From Georgenia satyanarayanai (GTDB lineage Bacteria > Actinomycetota > Actinomycetes > Actinomycetales > Actinomycetaceae), in assembly GCF_009193135.1 (NCBI RefSeq), contig NZ_VUKC01000001.1, forward strand, positions 310,001 through 374,000: a stretch of 64,000 nucleotides of DNA, read 5' to 3'. This document shows positions 20,958 through 29,730 of this stretch, piece after piece; position 1 is the first letter of the stretch, and the number at the start of each line of letters is the position of its first letter. The translations under genes and the position numbers were made by a program. The notes beneath the pieces are model-generated. The model ran no database searches. It was not told where the DNA came from and saw only the letters and a list, made by a program, of their open reading frames with translations.

Positions 20958-23900
20958 CTAGGAGGTGCGGCGCACCCCCAGGGTGTCGCGACCGTCACCG
21001 TTCCAGTCGCCCACGAAGACCTCGTCACCGGCCCGGCCGTAGGTCTGGACGCGGTCCGCGTCGCCCCCGCTGATCGAGTTCTTCACGTGGTAGACGTTGC
21101 CGCGGCGCATCGCGAAGGTGTCCTCGCCGTCGGCGTCCCAGTCGCCGGCGAGCACGACGTCGGTGGCCCGTCCGTAGGTGAGGACCTGCTGCGCGGGCCC
21201 GGCGCTGAGGCTGTTGCGGACGTGGTACTCCCTGCCCCGGCGCACGGTGAGGGTGTCCTTGCCGTCGCCGTCCCAGTCGCCCACGACGACCTCGTCACCC
21301 GCCCGGCCGTACCGGACGACGACGTCTGCCGACCCGCCGGTCACCGAGTTCTTCAGGTGGTACTCGTTGCCGCGGCGCACCGCGAGGGTGTCGACGCCGT
21401 CCCCGTCCCAGTCCCCGACGAGGACGACGTCCCCGGCGCGGCCGTAGCTGAAGGTGCGCGCCGCGTCACCGCCGCGCTGGGCGTCGGAGACGTGGAACTC
21501 ACGGCCCCGGCGCAGCGTGATGGTGTCGTTGCCGTCACCGTCCCAGTCACCGATGAGCACCTCGTCCGTGGCGCGGCCGTAGCGGAAGGCGTAGGTGGCC
21601 CAGGGGCCCCAGCCGTCGTTGAGGAAGAAGCCGGTGCTCAGGGCCGGGGTGGGCGGCGTGCCGGGCTCGGTCGGCTCGGCGGGCTCCTCCGGCTCCTCGG
21701 GAGCGGTGGCGCACACGTCACCCTGCGGGCCGGGGTCCGGCGCCATGTCGTGGACGATGCCGTCCCGGTCGACGACGGCGTCGTCCTCCCGGACGGTGAG
21801 CCGGCCGAAGGTGTCGGCGCTGGAGGCGCCGACGACGGAGGCCGCGGTGACGGTGACGCTGGTCGTGGGGACGGTCGAGGTCTTGCGGTCGCCCTCGAGG
21901 GGCACGTCGAAGACGACGCAGGTCTGTCCGGCCGGGATGACGACGGGTGCCGCGAGCCGCTGCGCGCCGGTCTCCCCGCCGTTCGCCTCGACGTAGGTCC
22001 GCACCGGGGTGTCGGACGGGGCACTCAGCCGCAGTGCGATCGCCGCGGTGCCCGGTCCGGAGCCCTCGTTGACCGTCGCGTCGGCGACGGTGAGGCTGGG
22101 CAGCTCCCCGGTCCCGGGGGTGCCGACGCCGGGGGAGGAGAACGCGAGGTCCGACAGGTAGGCGGCGCCCGTGTCGGCGACGCCGGCGACGCGCACCTGG
22201 CGCACGTCGGTCATGTCGACCCCCGCAAAGGAGCTCAGCGGGATCTCGACGGCGCGGAGGTACACCTTGCGCAGCGGGCTCGCCTCACCGGGGAGGGGGG
22301 AGAGCGCGTCGCTGACGTCGGAGGCGAGGGCGCTGACGGACCGGCCGGCGCCGTCGACGAGGCTGACCGTGAGGTCCTCCGCCCCGGCAAGGGTCGGGGC
22401 GGCGCGGAACGTGAGCTTCGTGTGGTCGCTGACGTCGCGGGCCGAGGCGGGGACGTCGGCCCGCAGGCCCGCGCCCGCCGTCGTCCACTCGAGGATGGCC
22501 ATCTGGCCCGACGGTGCCGACGGTGCGAAGCGCATCGGCGTCCAGTGCGGCGCCTGGGAGCTGGTCACCTGGGTGATGTCGGCGCACGGCCGGACCTGCT
22601 GCGGGTAGGGGCGCTCGCTGAGGGAGGCGCAGTAGGTGAGCCGGGCGCCGCCGGCGGCACGGACGCGGGGGCTGTCGGCCACGAGGGGGGCGACGTCCGC
22701 CCGCGAGGAGCCGGGCTGCTGGGCGACGGTGAAGACCTCGGCGCGGCCGATCGTGGCCGGGAGGGCGCCCGAGCCGTCGAAGAGGGGGAGCAGGTCCTCC
22801 TCCCCGCCCATGGTGAGTCGGAACCAGCCGGAGATGTAGGCGTCACCGAGCTCGTACTGCTCGGCCGCCGAGAGCCGGGAGGCGGCGGAGGCGCCGCAGA
22901 CGGGGTTGACCTGCTGGCGGTCCTGGGCCGCCCAGTCGTCGGACACGGAGTAGGGGTAGAGCCCCGGCGTCCAGACGGTGTTGAAGAAGTTGTGGTTCGC
23001 GCCCATGACGAGGGCGGTGGCCCGCAGGACGTCGTCGTCGACGGCGTAGCGTGAGTCCTCGAAGAAGTGCTGTCCCTGGAGGTTGACGACGTCGCCGTCG
23101 CAGTAGGGCAGCACGGTGTAGGTGGGCACGCCCGGCAGGCTGAGCCGGCCGAAGTCCACGGGTGCCAGCGGCAGGACGGACTTGATGCCGTAGGGCTCGT
23201 CGCGCTCGGCGTTCATGAGGGCGGCGCGGACGACGCCGTCACCGCCGCGGGAGTGGCCCATGAGCCCGACGTGGTCGAGGTCGAGGCGGCCCTTGAGCAC
23301 CGGGTCGAGCGCGGGGGCGCGCCCGGCGTTCGCCTCGGCGAGGAGGTCGAGGTGGGACAGGACGAGACCGCCGCGGGCCGTCGCCCCGTAGTCGATCGCG
23401 AGCTGGTTGTCGTTGGAGTTGATCGCGTTCGCCGAGACCGACACGACGACGTAGCCGCGCGACGCGAGCGTCTCCGCCGGGGCGTCGTAGCCGAGGTAGC
23501 TGGGGATCTCGACCTGGTCCGGTCCGCACGGGTAGCGGTTCGGGTTCGGGGTGCCCTGGGAGCACGAGCTGTGGCGCCCGTGCTGGAAGACGACGACGGG
23601 ACGCTCGCCCTGCGCCTCGACGGGGTAGTAGACGGCGGCGCGCATCTCGCCCTTGATCCCGCCGATCTCGACGAGGTCGACGGCCTGGGTGCCGAGGTCG
23701 TAGTCGGCCCGGCCCACCGTGAAGCTGCCGTCCGCGGCGGGGTCGACGTCCAGGACCGCCCGGTCGCCCGGCTCGTCCGGGTCGACCGCCTGCGGACCGG
23801 TGGACCGGCGCCCGGCGGCGGGGGCGTCCTCGTCGCCCCAGGAGAGGGTGATCTCGTCGGCGGTGAGGACCGCGTCGTCGGTCGTGACCGCGCTGATCGA

Positions 23901-24164
23901 CAGCCCGTCGAGCGACTCACGGGCCAGGCCCAGCGGCTCGCCGTCGGCGACGAGCTGGGGGACGGCCGCCCGGACGGGCAGCGGCTCGTCGAGCTCGAGG
24001 GTGACGACGTAGCCGCCGGGCGCCTGCTCGACGCTCCAGCCGTCGCCGTCGACGACGACCGGGGAGTCGGGGGCGGCCTGCCCGGCCGAGGCCGAGGTGA
24101 GGACGAGGGCGGTGGCGAGCAGGGCGGCGGCGCAGCCGCGCCCCGCTCGGGAAGGTCCGTGCAT
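20958..24164 (-). CDS. Large secreted alpha/beta-hydrolase with Calx-beta domain and five DGDG repeats
   Basis: The 1068-residue protein starts with a Sec signal peptide (to about residue 31, ASAGQAA). An N-terminal segment precedes an alpha/beta-hydrolase core with RPVVVFQHGRHSS and the nucleophile elbow GHSRGG (Ser305). A probable Calx-beta domain lies near residues 687-800 (VADATVNEGSG start), then a Pro/Glu linker. From about residue 860 five 45-residue repeats of the type YGRAGDxVxVGDWDGDGxDT-LxVRRG close the protein; the last is cut short. These Asp-rich repeats resemble calcium-binding or FG-GAP/VCBS-like repeats. The substrate is unknown; lipase, esterase and amidase are all possible. 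AGGAGGAA lies six bases before the ATG. Confidence 0.85.
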   Translation of the reverse strand: MHGPSRAGRGCAAALLATALVLTSASAGQAAPDSPVVVDGDGWSVEQAPGGYVVTLELDEPLPVRAAVPQLVADGEPLGLARESLDGLSISAVTTDDAVLTADEITLSWGDEDAPAAGRRSTGPQAVDPDEPGDRAVLDVDPAADGSFTVGRADYDLGTQAVDLVEIGGIKGEMRAAVYYPVEAQGERPVVVFQHGRHSSCSQGTPNPNRYPCGPDQVEIPSYLGYDAPAETLASRGYVVVSVSANAINSNDNQLAIDYGATARGGLVLSHLDLLAEANAGRAPALDPVLKGRLDLDHVGLMGHSRGGDGVVRAALMNAERDEPYGIKSVLPLAPVDFGRLSLPGVPTYTVLPYCDGDVVNLQGQHFFEDSRYAVDDDVLRATALVMGANHNFFNTVWTPGLYPYSVSDDWAAQDRQQVNPVCGASAASRLSAAEQYELGDAYISGWFRLTMGGEEDLLPLFDGSGALPATIGRAEVFTVAQQPGSSRADVAPLVADSPRVRAAGGARLTYCASLSERPYPQQVRPCADITQVTSSQAPHWTPMRFAPSAPSGQMAILEWTTAGAGLRADVPASARDVSDHTKLTFRAAPTLAGAEDLTVSLVDGAGRSVSALASDVSDALSPLPGEASPLRKVYLRAVEIPLSSFAGVDMTDVRQVRVAGVADTGAAYLSDLAFSSPGVGTPGTGELPSLTVADATVNEGSGPGTAAIALRLSAPSDTPVRTYVEANGGETGAQRLAAPVVIPAGQTCVVFDVPLEGDRKTSTVPTTSVTVTAASVVGASSADTFGRLTVREDDAVVDRDGIVHDMAPDPGPQGDVCATAPEEPEEPAEPTEPGTPPTPALSTGFFLNDGWGPWATYAFRYGRATDEVLIGDWDGDGNDTITLRRGREFHVSDAQRGGDAARTFSYGRAGDVVLVGDWDGDGVDTLAVRRGNEYHLKNSVTGGSADVVVRYGRAGDEVVVGDWDGDGKDTLTVRRGREYHVRNSLSAGPAQQVLTYGRATDVVLAGDWDADGEDTFAMRRGNVYHVKNSISGGDADRVQTYGRAGDEVFVGDWNGDGRDTLGVRRTS

Positions 24165-24256
24165 CTGGGTTTCCTCCTGGTTCGGGGGGTACCCTTTGGA
24201 CGCTATTGACCTGGCTGTTACGCAGACGTTTCCCGCGTTTCCGCCACGTGACGACC

Positions 24257-24754
24257 TCAGCGGGCGGCGTCGCGCTCCTCGTCCTCGTCGCGGAGCTCCT
24301 CGAGCACGCTGCGCAGCTCCGAGCGGACGAAGTCGCGGGTGGCGACGTCACCGAGCGCCAGGCGCAGGGCCGCGAGCTCCCGGGCGAGGTACTCGGTGTC
24401 GGCGAGGTTGCGCTCGGCCCGCTGCCGGTCCTGCTCGGCGGTCACCCGGTCGCGGTCGTCCTGCCGGTTCTGGGCGAGCAGGATGAGCGGCGCCGCGTAG
24501 GAGGCCTGGAGCGAGAGCATGAGCGTGAGCGCGGTGAAGCCCAGCGCCGCGGAGTCGAAGCGCAGGGGCTCGGGCCCCCACGTGTTCCACGCGAGCCACA
24601 CGATGACGAAGACCGAGAGGTACACGAGGAAGCGCGGGGTGCCGGTGAAGCGGGCGATGCCCTCGGCCGTGCTGCCGACGACCTCGGAGTCGACCCGGGG
24701 CCGGCGCAGCCAGCGTCGGCGGGTGGTCAGTGGCGTGTCGAGCCGCTCAGCCAT
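24257..24754 (-). CDS. DUF1003 membrane protein
   Basis: The 165-residue protein has a basic N-terminus, two membrane helices (FLVYLSVFVIVWLAWNTW and an ALTLMLSLQASYAAPLILL segment) and a long charged C-terminal coiled-coil (residues 100-160). This layout is typical of DUF1003, whose function is unknown; AAPLILLAQNRQDDRDR is the family hallmark. The ATG at 24754 has GAGGAG five bases upstream and overlaps the end of the CBS-domain gene, so both are translated together. The pair is often neighbour to mrp in actinobacteria. Confidence 0.9.
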   Translation of the reverse strand: MAERLDTPLTTRRRWLRRPRVDSEVVGSTAEGIARFTGTPRFLVYLSVFVIVWLAWNTWGPEPLRFDSAALGFTALTLMLSLQASYAAPLILLAQNRQDDRDRVTAEQDRQRAERNLADTEYLARELAALRLALGDVATRDFVRSELRSVLEELRDEDEERDAAR

Positions 24755-26045
24755 GGGCACTCCTCGTCATCGCGGTGTCGGTCGCCTCGGTGTCGGCGTC
24801 ACGCCAGTCCTCGGGCAGCAGGTGGTCCAGGACGTCGTCGACGCTGATCGCGCCCAGCAGCCGGCGCTCCTCGTCGACGACGGGCAGCGCGGTGAGGTTG
24901 TACGTCGCCAGCAGGCGGGTCACCTTGCCGATCTCGTCGTGCGGGCCGACGGTCTCGATGTCGCTGTCGAGCATCGCCCCGAGCTGGGCGCTGGGTGGCT
25001 CGCGCAGCGCGCGCTGGATGTGCACGACGCCGAGCAGCCGCCCCGACGGCGTCTCCAGCGGCGGGCGCACGACGAAGACCATCGTGGCCAGCGCCGGGGT
25101 CACATCCGGGCGACGGGCACTGGCGAGGGCGGTGGCGACGGTGGCCTCCGGCGGCAGGATGATCGGCTCGGTCGTCATGAGCCCGCCGGCGGCACGCTCC
25201 TCGTAGGCGATGAGGCGGCGCACGTCCTCGGCCTCCTCCGGCTCCATGAGGTCGAGGAGGCTGCGGGCGACGTCGGGCGGGAGCTCGTTGACGAGGTCGG
25301 CGGCGTCGTCGGGCTGCATGACGTCGAGGACGTCGGCGGCGCGGTTGGCGTCCAGCCCCGAGACGATCGCCACGCGGTCGTCCTCGCTCAGCTCCTCCAG
25401 GACGTCGGCGAGGCGGTCGTCGGAGAGCTCGGCGGCGACCTCGATCTGCCGGTCCGGCGGCAGGTCGTGCAGGACGTCGGCGACGTCGGCCGGCTTGAGG
25501 TCCTCCATCGTCGACAGGAGCGTGGTGGCGGGCTGGGGACCGGCGTCGCCGGAGAGGTCGACGACGTCACCGACGTCGACGATGACCTGCTCCCCGCGGC
25601 GGCGCCGCAGCCCGCGGCTCGCCCCGCTCCGCTCGACAAAGAGCTGGGTGACGAGCCAGTCGCGGTTGCGCTGCTGCTCGATCGCGACGTCGGTGATGAC
25701 GACGGTGCCGCTGCCGTCGGCCAGCGGCACCCGCCGGTCGACGAGCTGGCCGACGACGAGCGTCTCGCTGGCCCGCTGGGAGAAGCGGCGGATGTTGAGC
25801 AGGCCGGTCGTGATGACGGCCCCGCTGCTGATGCTCACGACCCGGCTCAGCGGGAGGAACACCCGGCGCTTGCCGGGCACCTCGACGACGAGACCCACGG
25901 CGCGCGGCAGCGAGCTCGTGCGGATGAGCACGACGACGTCGTGGACCTTGCCGACCGGGTCGCCCAGCGGGTCGAAGACGGTCGTCCCCGCCAGCCTGCC
26001 GACGAAGACACGGGTCGCTGCGCTCCTGCTCACGGGTGTGCTCAC
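24747..26045 (-). CDS. MgtE-N and CBS-domain protein without transporter part
   Basis: The 432-residue soluble protein starts with a PRC-barrel-like region (VFVGRLAGTTVFDPLGDPVGKVHDVVV). A MgtE N-terminal superhelical domain follows (LKPADVADVLHDLPPDRQIEV and further LxxDRxADVLEELxxDD repeats), and then two CBS domains (about residues 285-415). It resembles the regulatory cytosolic half of MgtE magnesium channels but has no membrane domain, so it may sense Mg2+ or nucleotides for a partner. The GTG at 26045 was chosen because TAGGCT (26053-26058, minus strand) lies seven bases upstream. DUF1003 follows with overlap. Confidence 0.88.
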   Translation of the reverse strand: MSTPVSRSAATRVFVGRLAGTTVFDPLGDPVGKVHDVVVLIRTSSLPRAVGLVVEVPGKRRVFLPLSRVVSISSGAVITTGLLNIRRFSQRASETLVVGQLVDRRVPLADGSGTVVITDVAIEQQRNRDWLVTQLFVERSGASRGLRRRRGEQVIVDVGDVVDLSGDAGPQPATTLLSTMEDLKPADVADVLHDLPPDRQIEVAAELSDDRLADVLEELSEDDRVAIVSGLDANRAADVLDVMQPDDAADLVNELPPDVARSLLDLMEPEEAEDVRRLIAYEERAAGGLMTTEPIILPPEATVATALASARRPDVTPALATMVFVVRPPLETPSGRLLGVVHIQRALREPPSAQLGAMLDSDIETVGPHDEIGKVTRLLATYNLTALPVVDEERRLLGAISVDDVLDHLLPEDWRDADTEATDTAMTRSAHG

Positions 26046-26087
26046 GACCGTCAGCCTAGGAGCATCCGCGGCACCCCGCCCCGCCCG

Positions 26088-26176
26088 CCCCCACCATCCT
26101 CGCAATTGGTCGACTGGGTGACGGCGCCGGCCCTCCAGGCGTCATGCAGTCGACCAATTGCGAAAGTTGTGGGGGG
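26088..26176. repeat. Palindromic intergenic element, copy 2
   Basis: A perfect 16-bp inverted repeat CGCAATTGGTCGACTG (26101-26116) and CAGTCGACCAATTGCG (26147-26162) encloses 30 bases. C-rich and G-rich flanks (CCCCCACC at 26088-26095 and GTGGGGGG at 26169-26176) extend it. Arm length, loop length and the GGCGTCA sequence before the right arm agree with copy 1 at 314-400. Here it lies between divergently transcribed genes, upstream of both. Confidence 0.75.
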
Positions 26177-26227
26177 TGAGGGTGGCGCGCGTAGCGGACG
26201 GGCGGCGCAGGGGGGACAATCAGCGTC

Positions 26228-26953
26228 ATGGCCTTCTCCAGCAGCAGGGGTCGCGTGCCCCCGACGCCGACCCTCCCCACCGGCGTCCAGATCGCCTCCT
26301 TCGACACCTACCTCGAGGCCCAGCGCGCCGTCGACCTCCTCTCGGACAAGGAGTTCGAGGTCCAGCACACGACGATCGTCGGTACGGACCTGCGCATGGT
26401 CGAGCGCATCACCGGGCGGCTGTCCTACCCGCGCGTGGCGCTCGCCGGCGCGATGTCCGGCGCGTGGTTCGGCCTGTTCGTCGGACTCCTCTTCGGGCTG
26501 CTCTCCGAGGGCAGCACCCTGGTGATGCTCCTGCCCGCGCTCGTCATCGGCGCGGCCTTCGGCATCCTCTTCGCGCTCGTCTCCTACGCCTTCACCGGCG
26601 GCAAGCGCGACTTCACCTCCTCCAGCCAGGTCGTCGCCAGCCGCTACGGGCTGCTGTGCGAGCAGAGCCGCGTGGGCGAGGCGATGCGCCTCCTCGGCGA
26701 GGCCGGCATCCGCGCCCGGGTGGGCGCGGACCCCGCCGTCCAGCAGCAGCCGGTGCCCCAGGCGGCCGTCCCGCCGGCGCCCGGCCCCTACGGCGCCCAG
26801 CAGGCCCCCCAGCCCGGCCCGGCCGGTGCCGCCGAGGCGCCCGCCCCGCCGCCCGCGCGCAGCTTCACGCCCCTGGAGGACGAGCACGGCAATCCGCGCT
26901 ACGGGCAGCGGCGGCCCGCCGCGCCGCAGGACGGCGAGGAGCGCACTTCGTGA
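26228..26953 (+). CDS. General-stress-protein-17M-like membrane protein
   Basis: The 241-residue protein has an N-terminal domain (residues 15-65, VQIASFDTYLEAQRAVDLLSD) like that of the general stress protein 17M/YflT family. Two adjacent membrane helices (WFGLFVGLLFGLL and TLVMLLPALVIGAAFGILFALV) and a second soluble piece follow, then a Pro/Gln/Ala-rich disordered tail. GACAAT (26215-26220) lies seven bases before the ATG, a likely leaderless promoter. Similar proteins are found near sigE in mycobacteria. The function is unknown; a stress or osmotic role is inferred only. Confidence 0.8.
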   Translation: MAFSSSRGRVPPTPTLPTGVQIASFDTYLEAQRAVDLLSDKEFEVQHTTIVGTDLRMVERITGRLSYPRVALAGAMSGAWFGLFVGLLFGLLSEGSTLVMLLPALVIGAAFGILFALVSYAFTGGKRDFTSSSQVVASRYGLLCEQSRVGEAMRLLGEAGIRARVGADPAVQQQPVPQAAVPPAPGPYGAQQAPQPGPAGAAEAPAPPPARSFTPLEDEHGNPRYGQRRPAAPQDGEERTS

Positions 26954-27753
26954 GGGTCCCTCCGATCCTCCTGTCCACCTCCTCGTGCTACCCCAGCAGC
27001 ACCGAGTCCTGCTTCGCCGACGCCGCGCGGCTCGGCTACGACGGCGTGGAGGTCATGGTCTGGAAATGGCCCGAGACGCGTGACGCGACCCGGCTCAACG
27101 AGCTGGCCGACACCTACGGCGTCCCGGTCATGTCGATCCACTCACCCACGCTGCTGCTGACCCAGCGTGTCTGGGGCACCGACCCCTGGGGCAAGATCGA
27201 CCGCTCCGTCGAGCTCGCCGAGGCGGTGGGCGCGGAGGCCGTCGTCGTCCACCCGCCCTTCCGCTGGCAGCGCGACTACGCGTCCGGTTTCGTCGAGGGC
27301 ATCGCCCGGCGCCAGGCCGGGACGGACGTCAAGCTCGCCGTCGAGAACATGTTCCCGTGGAAGGCACGGGCCAAGGACGGCTCCCGGACGAAGGAGCGGC
27401 ACGCCTACCTGCCGCACTGGGACCCCGTCGGCCTGGGCTACGAGCACGTCACCCTCGACCTGTCGCACGCGGGTGTGGCCGGGCAGGACTCCCTCGCGGT
27501 CGCGCGGGAGCTCGGCGGGCGCCTGGCCCACCTCCACCTCACCGACTCCACCGGCTCCAACCGCGACGAGCACCTGGCCCCCGGCCGGGGCAACCAGCCC
27601 TGCGAGGAGGTGCTGCGGGCGCTGCCGGAGCTCGGCTTCGCGGGCTCCATCGCCGTCGAGGTGACCACGCGCAAGATGAAGGCGGCCGAGCGGGAGGCGG
27701 CGCTGGCCGAGTCCCTCGCCTTCGCGCGCGAGCACCTGCCCAGCCTGGCCTGA
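26950..27753 (+). CDS. Sugar phosphate isomerase/epimerase family protein (AP endonuclease 2 fold)
   Basis: The 267-residue TIM-barrel protein has the metal-binding pattern of the xylose-isomerase-like family. The ligands are Glu in LAVENMFPW, Asp/His in LDLSHAG, His in HLHLTDS, and Glu in IAVEVTT. The substrate is unknown, and neighbours give no clear pathway. The GTG start overlaps the stop of the stress-type gene, so the two are coupled. It ends in the only long gene-free region of the window. Confidence 0.88.
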   Translation: MRVPPILLSTSSCYPSSTESCFADAARLGYDGVEVMVWKWPETRDATRLNELADTYGVPVMSIHSPTLLLTQRVWGTDPWGKIDRSVELAEAVGAEAVVVHPPFRWQRDYASGFVEGIARRQAGTDVKLAVENMFPWKARAKDGSRTKERHAYLPHWDPVGLGYEHVTLDLSHAGVAGQDSLAVARELGGRLAHLHLTDSTGSNRDEHLAPGRGNQPCEEVLRALPELGFAGSIAVEVTTRKMKAAEREAALAESLAFAREHLPSLA

Positions 27754-27784
27754 CGCCGTCCGCCCTCCGCCCCCCTTCCCGCCC

Positions 27785-27910
27785 GAGAGCCGAGTTGTCG
27801 TCGAGAGCCGAGTTGTCGTCGAGAGCCGAGTTGCCGCCGAGAGCGGAGTTGTCGCCGAGAGCGGAGTTGCCGCCGAGAGCCGAGTTGTCGTCGAGAGCTC
27901 GTCTGCCGAC
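27785..27910 (+). repeat. 18-bp tandem array A, seven units
   Basis: Six units of GAGAGCCGAGTTGTCGTC or close variants run from 27785 to 27892. Units 1, 2 and 6 are identical; units 3-5 carry CC for TC changes and C/G swaps. A seventh, degenerate unit ends at 27910. There are no unique spacers, so this is not CRISPR. Confidence 0.9.
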
Positions 27911-28020
27911 GAGGGGCTGTGTCGCCGTCGGCGGTCCGCCTGCCCGACCCGCAGCAGACGTGACGAGGTTCCGGCCCGGCGGTCACTGCCTCGCCGGCCC
28001 GTCCCGAACGGGCGGCCGTC

Positions 28021-28110
28021 GGTAAGTCGGCTGTCGCCGGTAAGTCGGCTGTCGCCGGCAAGTCGGCTGTCGGTGGTAAGTCGGCTGTCGGCGGTAAGTC
28101 GGCTGTCGGC
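28021..28110 (-). repeat. 18-bp tandem array B, five units, opposite sense
   Basis: Five units of GGTAAGTCGGCTGTCGCC or variants run from 28021 to 28110. Read on the minus strand the unit contains GACAGCCGACTT, close to GAGAGCCGAGTT of array A, so the two arrays are related and inverted. In a single transcript they could pair at 10 of 12 positions per unit with two G-G mismatches. Confidence 0.85.
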
Positions 28111-28137
28111 GGGATGGAGGGGGAGGGAGGGGGGCGC

Positions 28138-29484
28138 TCAGCGGGAGCGGTCGGCGGGACCCGCCGCGGCGCGGTCGGTGTCGCGCACCCCGCGGGTGAC
28201 GTAGTAGAGCACGACGCCGATGAGGACCATCCCGGCACCGAGCAGCCAGACCTGCAGGGACTGCTGGCTCAGCAGCACCGCGCACGTGATGAGGGCGAGG
28301 ACGGGCAGCGCCCGGGGCGTGCGGAAGTGGTCGTGGTCCACGGTGTCCTTGCGCAGGACGAGCACCGCGAGGTTGGTGCTGACGAAGACGACGAGCAGGA
28401 GGAGCACGACCGTCTCGGCGAGCGTCGCGAGGTCCCCGATGATCGTGAGCACGGCGGCGACCGCCGTCGTCACGACGATCGCGAGCCACGGCGTGCGCCG
28501 GTTCGGCAGCACCGTGGTCAGCACCGAGGGCAGCAGCCCCTCGTCGGCCATGCCGTAGACGAGCCGGCTCGACATGATCATCGTGAGCAGCGCGCCGTTG
28601 GCGACGGCGACGAGCGCGATGACCGAGAACAGCCAGTCGGGGACGCCGACCCCGCTCGCCTCGACGACGTCGAGCAGCGGGCTGGAGGACCCGGACAGGT
28701 CCTCCGGAGGCATGATGAGCGCCGAGCCGATACCGATGAGGGCGTAGACGACGCCCGCGACGCCGAGGGCACCGAACAGGGCGCGCGGGTAGACGCGGCT
28801 GACGTCCTGGACCTCCTCGGCGACGTTGGCCGAGACCTCGAAGCCGACGAAGGAGTAGAAGGCGAGGAGCGCGCCGGCGAGGACCGCCGTCCCGGCGCCC
28901 GTCCCCGGCGGCAGCTCGACGAGACGGCCGGGCTCACCCTGACCGCCGCCCACCGCGACCGCCACGACGACGATGACGAGGACGAGCCCGGAGACCTCGA
29001 TGACCGTCATGACGACGTTCGAGCGCACCGACTCCTTGATACCCCGCGCGTTGAGCAGGGCGAGGAGGACGAGGAACACCGGGGCGGCGAGCTGGGTCGG
29101 GACGTCGACGAAGGTGGCGAGGTAGTCACCGGCGAAGGCGATCGACAGACCCGCCGCGCTCGTCACCCCCGCGGCCAGCATGGAGAAGCCGACGACGAAG
29201 GAGACGATCGGCCGCTTGAAGGCGCGCTGGGCGAAGATCGCCGCCCCACCGGCCTTGGGGTACTTCGTCACGAGCTCGGCGTAGCTCGCGGCGGTGAGCA
29301 GGGCCATGAGGAGGGCCACCGTGAGCGGTGCCCACATCACGCCGCCGGACTCGGCGGCCAGCTCCCCCACGAGCGCGTAGATCCCCGCACCGAGGACGTC
29401 ACCGAGGATGAAGAGGAACAGGAGCCAGGGCGTGATGCGCCGCGCGAGACGAGTGGTCTCCGCGGGCGGGGAGTCGACGGTCAT
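28138..29484 (-). CDS. APC-family amino-acid permease
   Basis: The 448-residue protein has about twelve membrane helices. ILGDVLGAGIYALVG (helix 1) is the substrate-binding GAGI-type motif of amino acid-polyamine-organocation transporters. FYSFVGFEVSANVAEEVQD and MSSRLVYGMADEGLLP are further family segments. The substrate cannot be named. The ATG at 29484 follows GATCCT (29491-29496, minus strand) by six bases, a probable leaderless promoter. It transcribes towards the repeat arrays. Confidence 0.9.
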   Translation of the reverse strand: MTVDSPPAETTRLARRITPWLLFLFILGDVLGAGIYALVGELAAESGGVMWAPLTVALLMALLTAASYAELVTKYPKAGGAAIFAQRAFKRPIVSFVVGFSMLAAGVTSAAGLSIAFAGDYLATFVDVPTQLAAPVFLVLLALLNARGIKESVRSNVVMTVIEVSGLVLVIVVVAVAVGGGQGEPGRLVELPPGTGAGTAVLAGALLAFYSFVGFEVSANVAEEVQDVSRVYPRALFGALGVAGVVYALIGIGSALIMPPEDLSGSSSPLLDVVEASGVGVPDWLFSVIALVAVANGALLTMIMSSRLVYGMADEGLLPSVLTTVLPNRRTPWLAIVVTTAVAAVLTIIGDLATLAETVVLLLLVVFVSTNLAVLVLRKDTVDHDHFRTPRALPVLALITCAVLLSQQSLQVWLLGAGMVLIGVVLYYVTRGVRDTDRAAAGPADRSR

Positions 29485-29571
29485 CGCCACAGGATCGAGC
29501 CGGTGCGGTAACCCGGCAAGCCGGGTGTGCTCGGGGTGCGCGGCCCCCAGGCCGGTGGAATGGTGAGAAGC

Positions 29572-29718
29572 ATGAGCGAGAACACACCGACCCCGTCCGA
29601 GCAGCCCTACGACCCCGCCAAGGATCCCGACGCCGACCCCGAGCAGCTGGAGCGGGAGGAGCCCCTCGACCAGCCCTCGCAGGCGGAGGGTGACGACCCC
29701 GCCGCGCCCGCGAGCTGA
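29572..29718 (+). CDS. Small acidic hypothetical protein
   Basis: The 48-residue protein is rich in Pro, Glu and Asp (about one third acidic) with no hydrophobic segment, so it is probably disordered. A GAGAAG ribosome binding site lies just before the ATG. The alcohol dehydrogenase start follows 12 bases after its stop. No family is recognised; in character it resembles the acidic protein at 14610-14822. Confidence 0.5.
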   Translation: MSENTPTPSEQPYDPAKDPDADPEQLEREEPLDQPSQAEGDDPAAPAS

Positions 29719-29730
29719 GCGGGGGCCCAC

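Larger units (their letters stand above)
27754..28137. other. Gene-free 384-base region between converging genes
   Basis: It holds two 18-bp tandem arrays in opposite sense, at 27785-27910 and 28021-28110, with a 110-base non-repetitive GC-rich spacer between them. No promoter, RNA gene or start codon with ribosome binding site was seen. Both flanking genes read into it. Confidence 0.7.

Noticed and set aside
19724-21028. Longer mrp reading with about 60 extra N-terminal residues
   Set aside because: The extra part is low-complexity Ala/Pro/Arg, crosses a hairpin, and lies upstream of the TACCAT promoter box.
20958-21600. Recent DNA duplication inside the hydrolase gene
   Set aside because: The five repeats are alike as protein but differ at many DNA positions, so they are old and kept by selection.
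27754-27910. Extension of the sugar isomerase by RAELSS-type hexapeptide repeats
   Set aside because: The isomerase frame has a normal stop at 27751-27753 after a full-length domain; the repeat peptides appear only in other frames.
27754-28110. CRISPR array
   Set aside because: Units are 18 bases, directly adjacent without unique spacers, and no cas gene is near.
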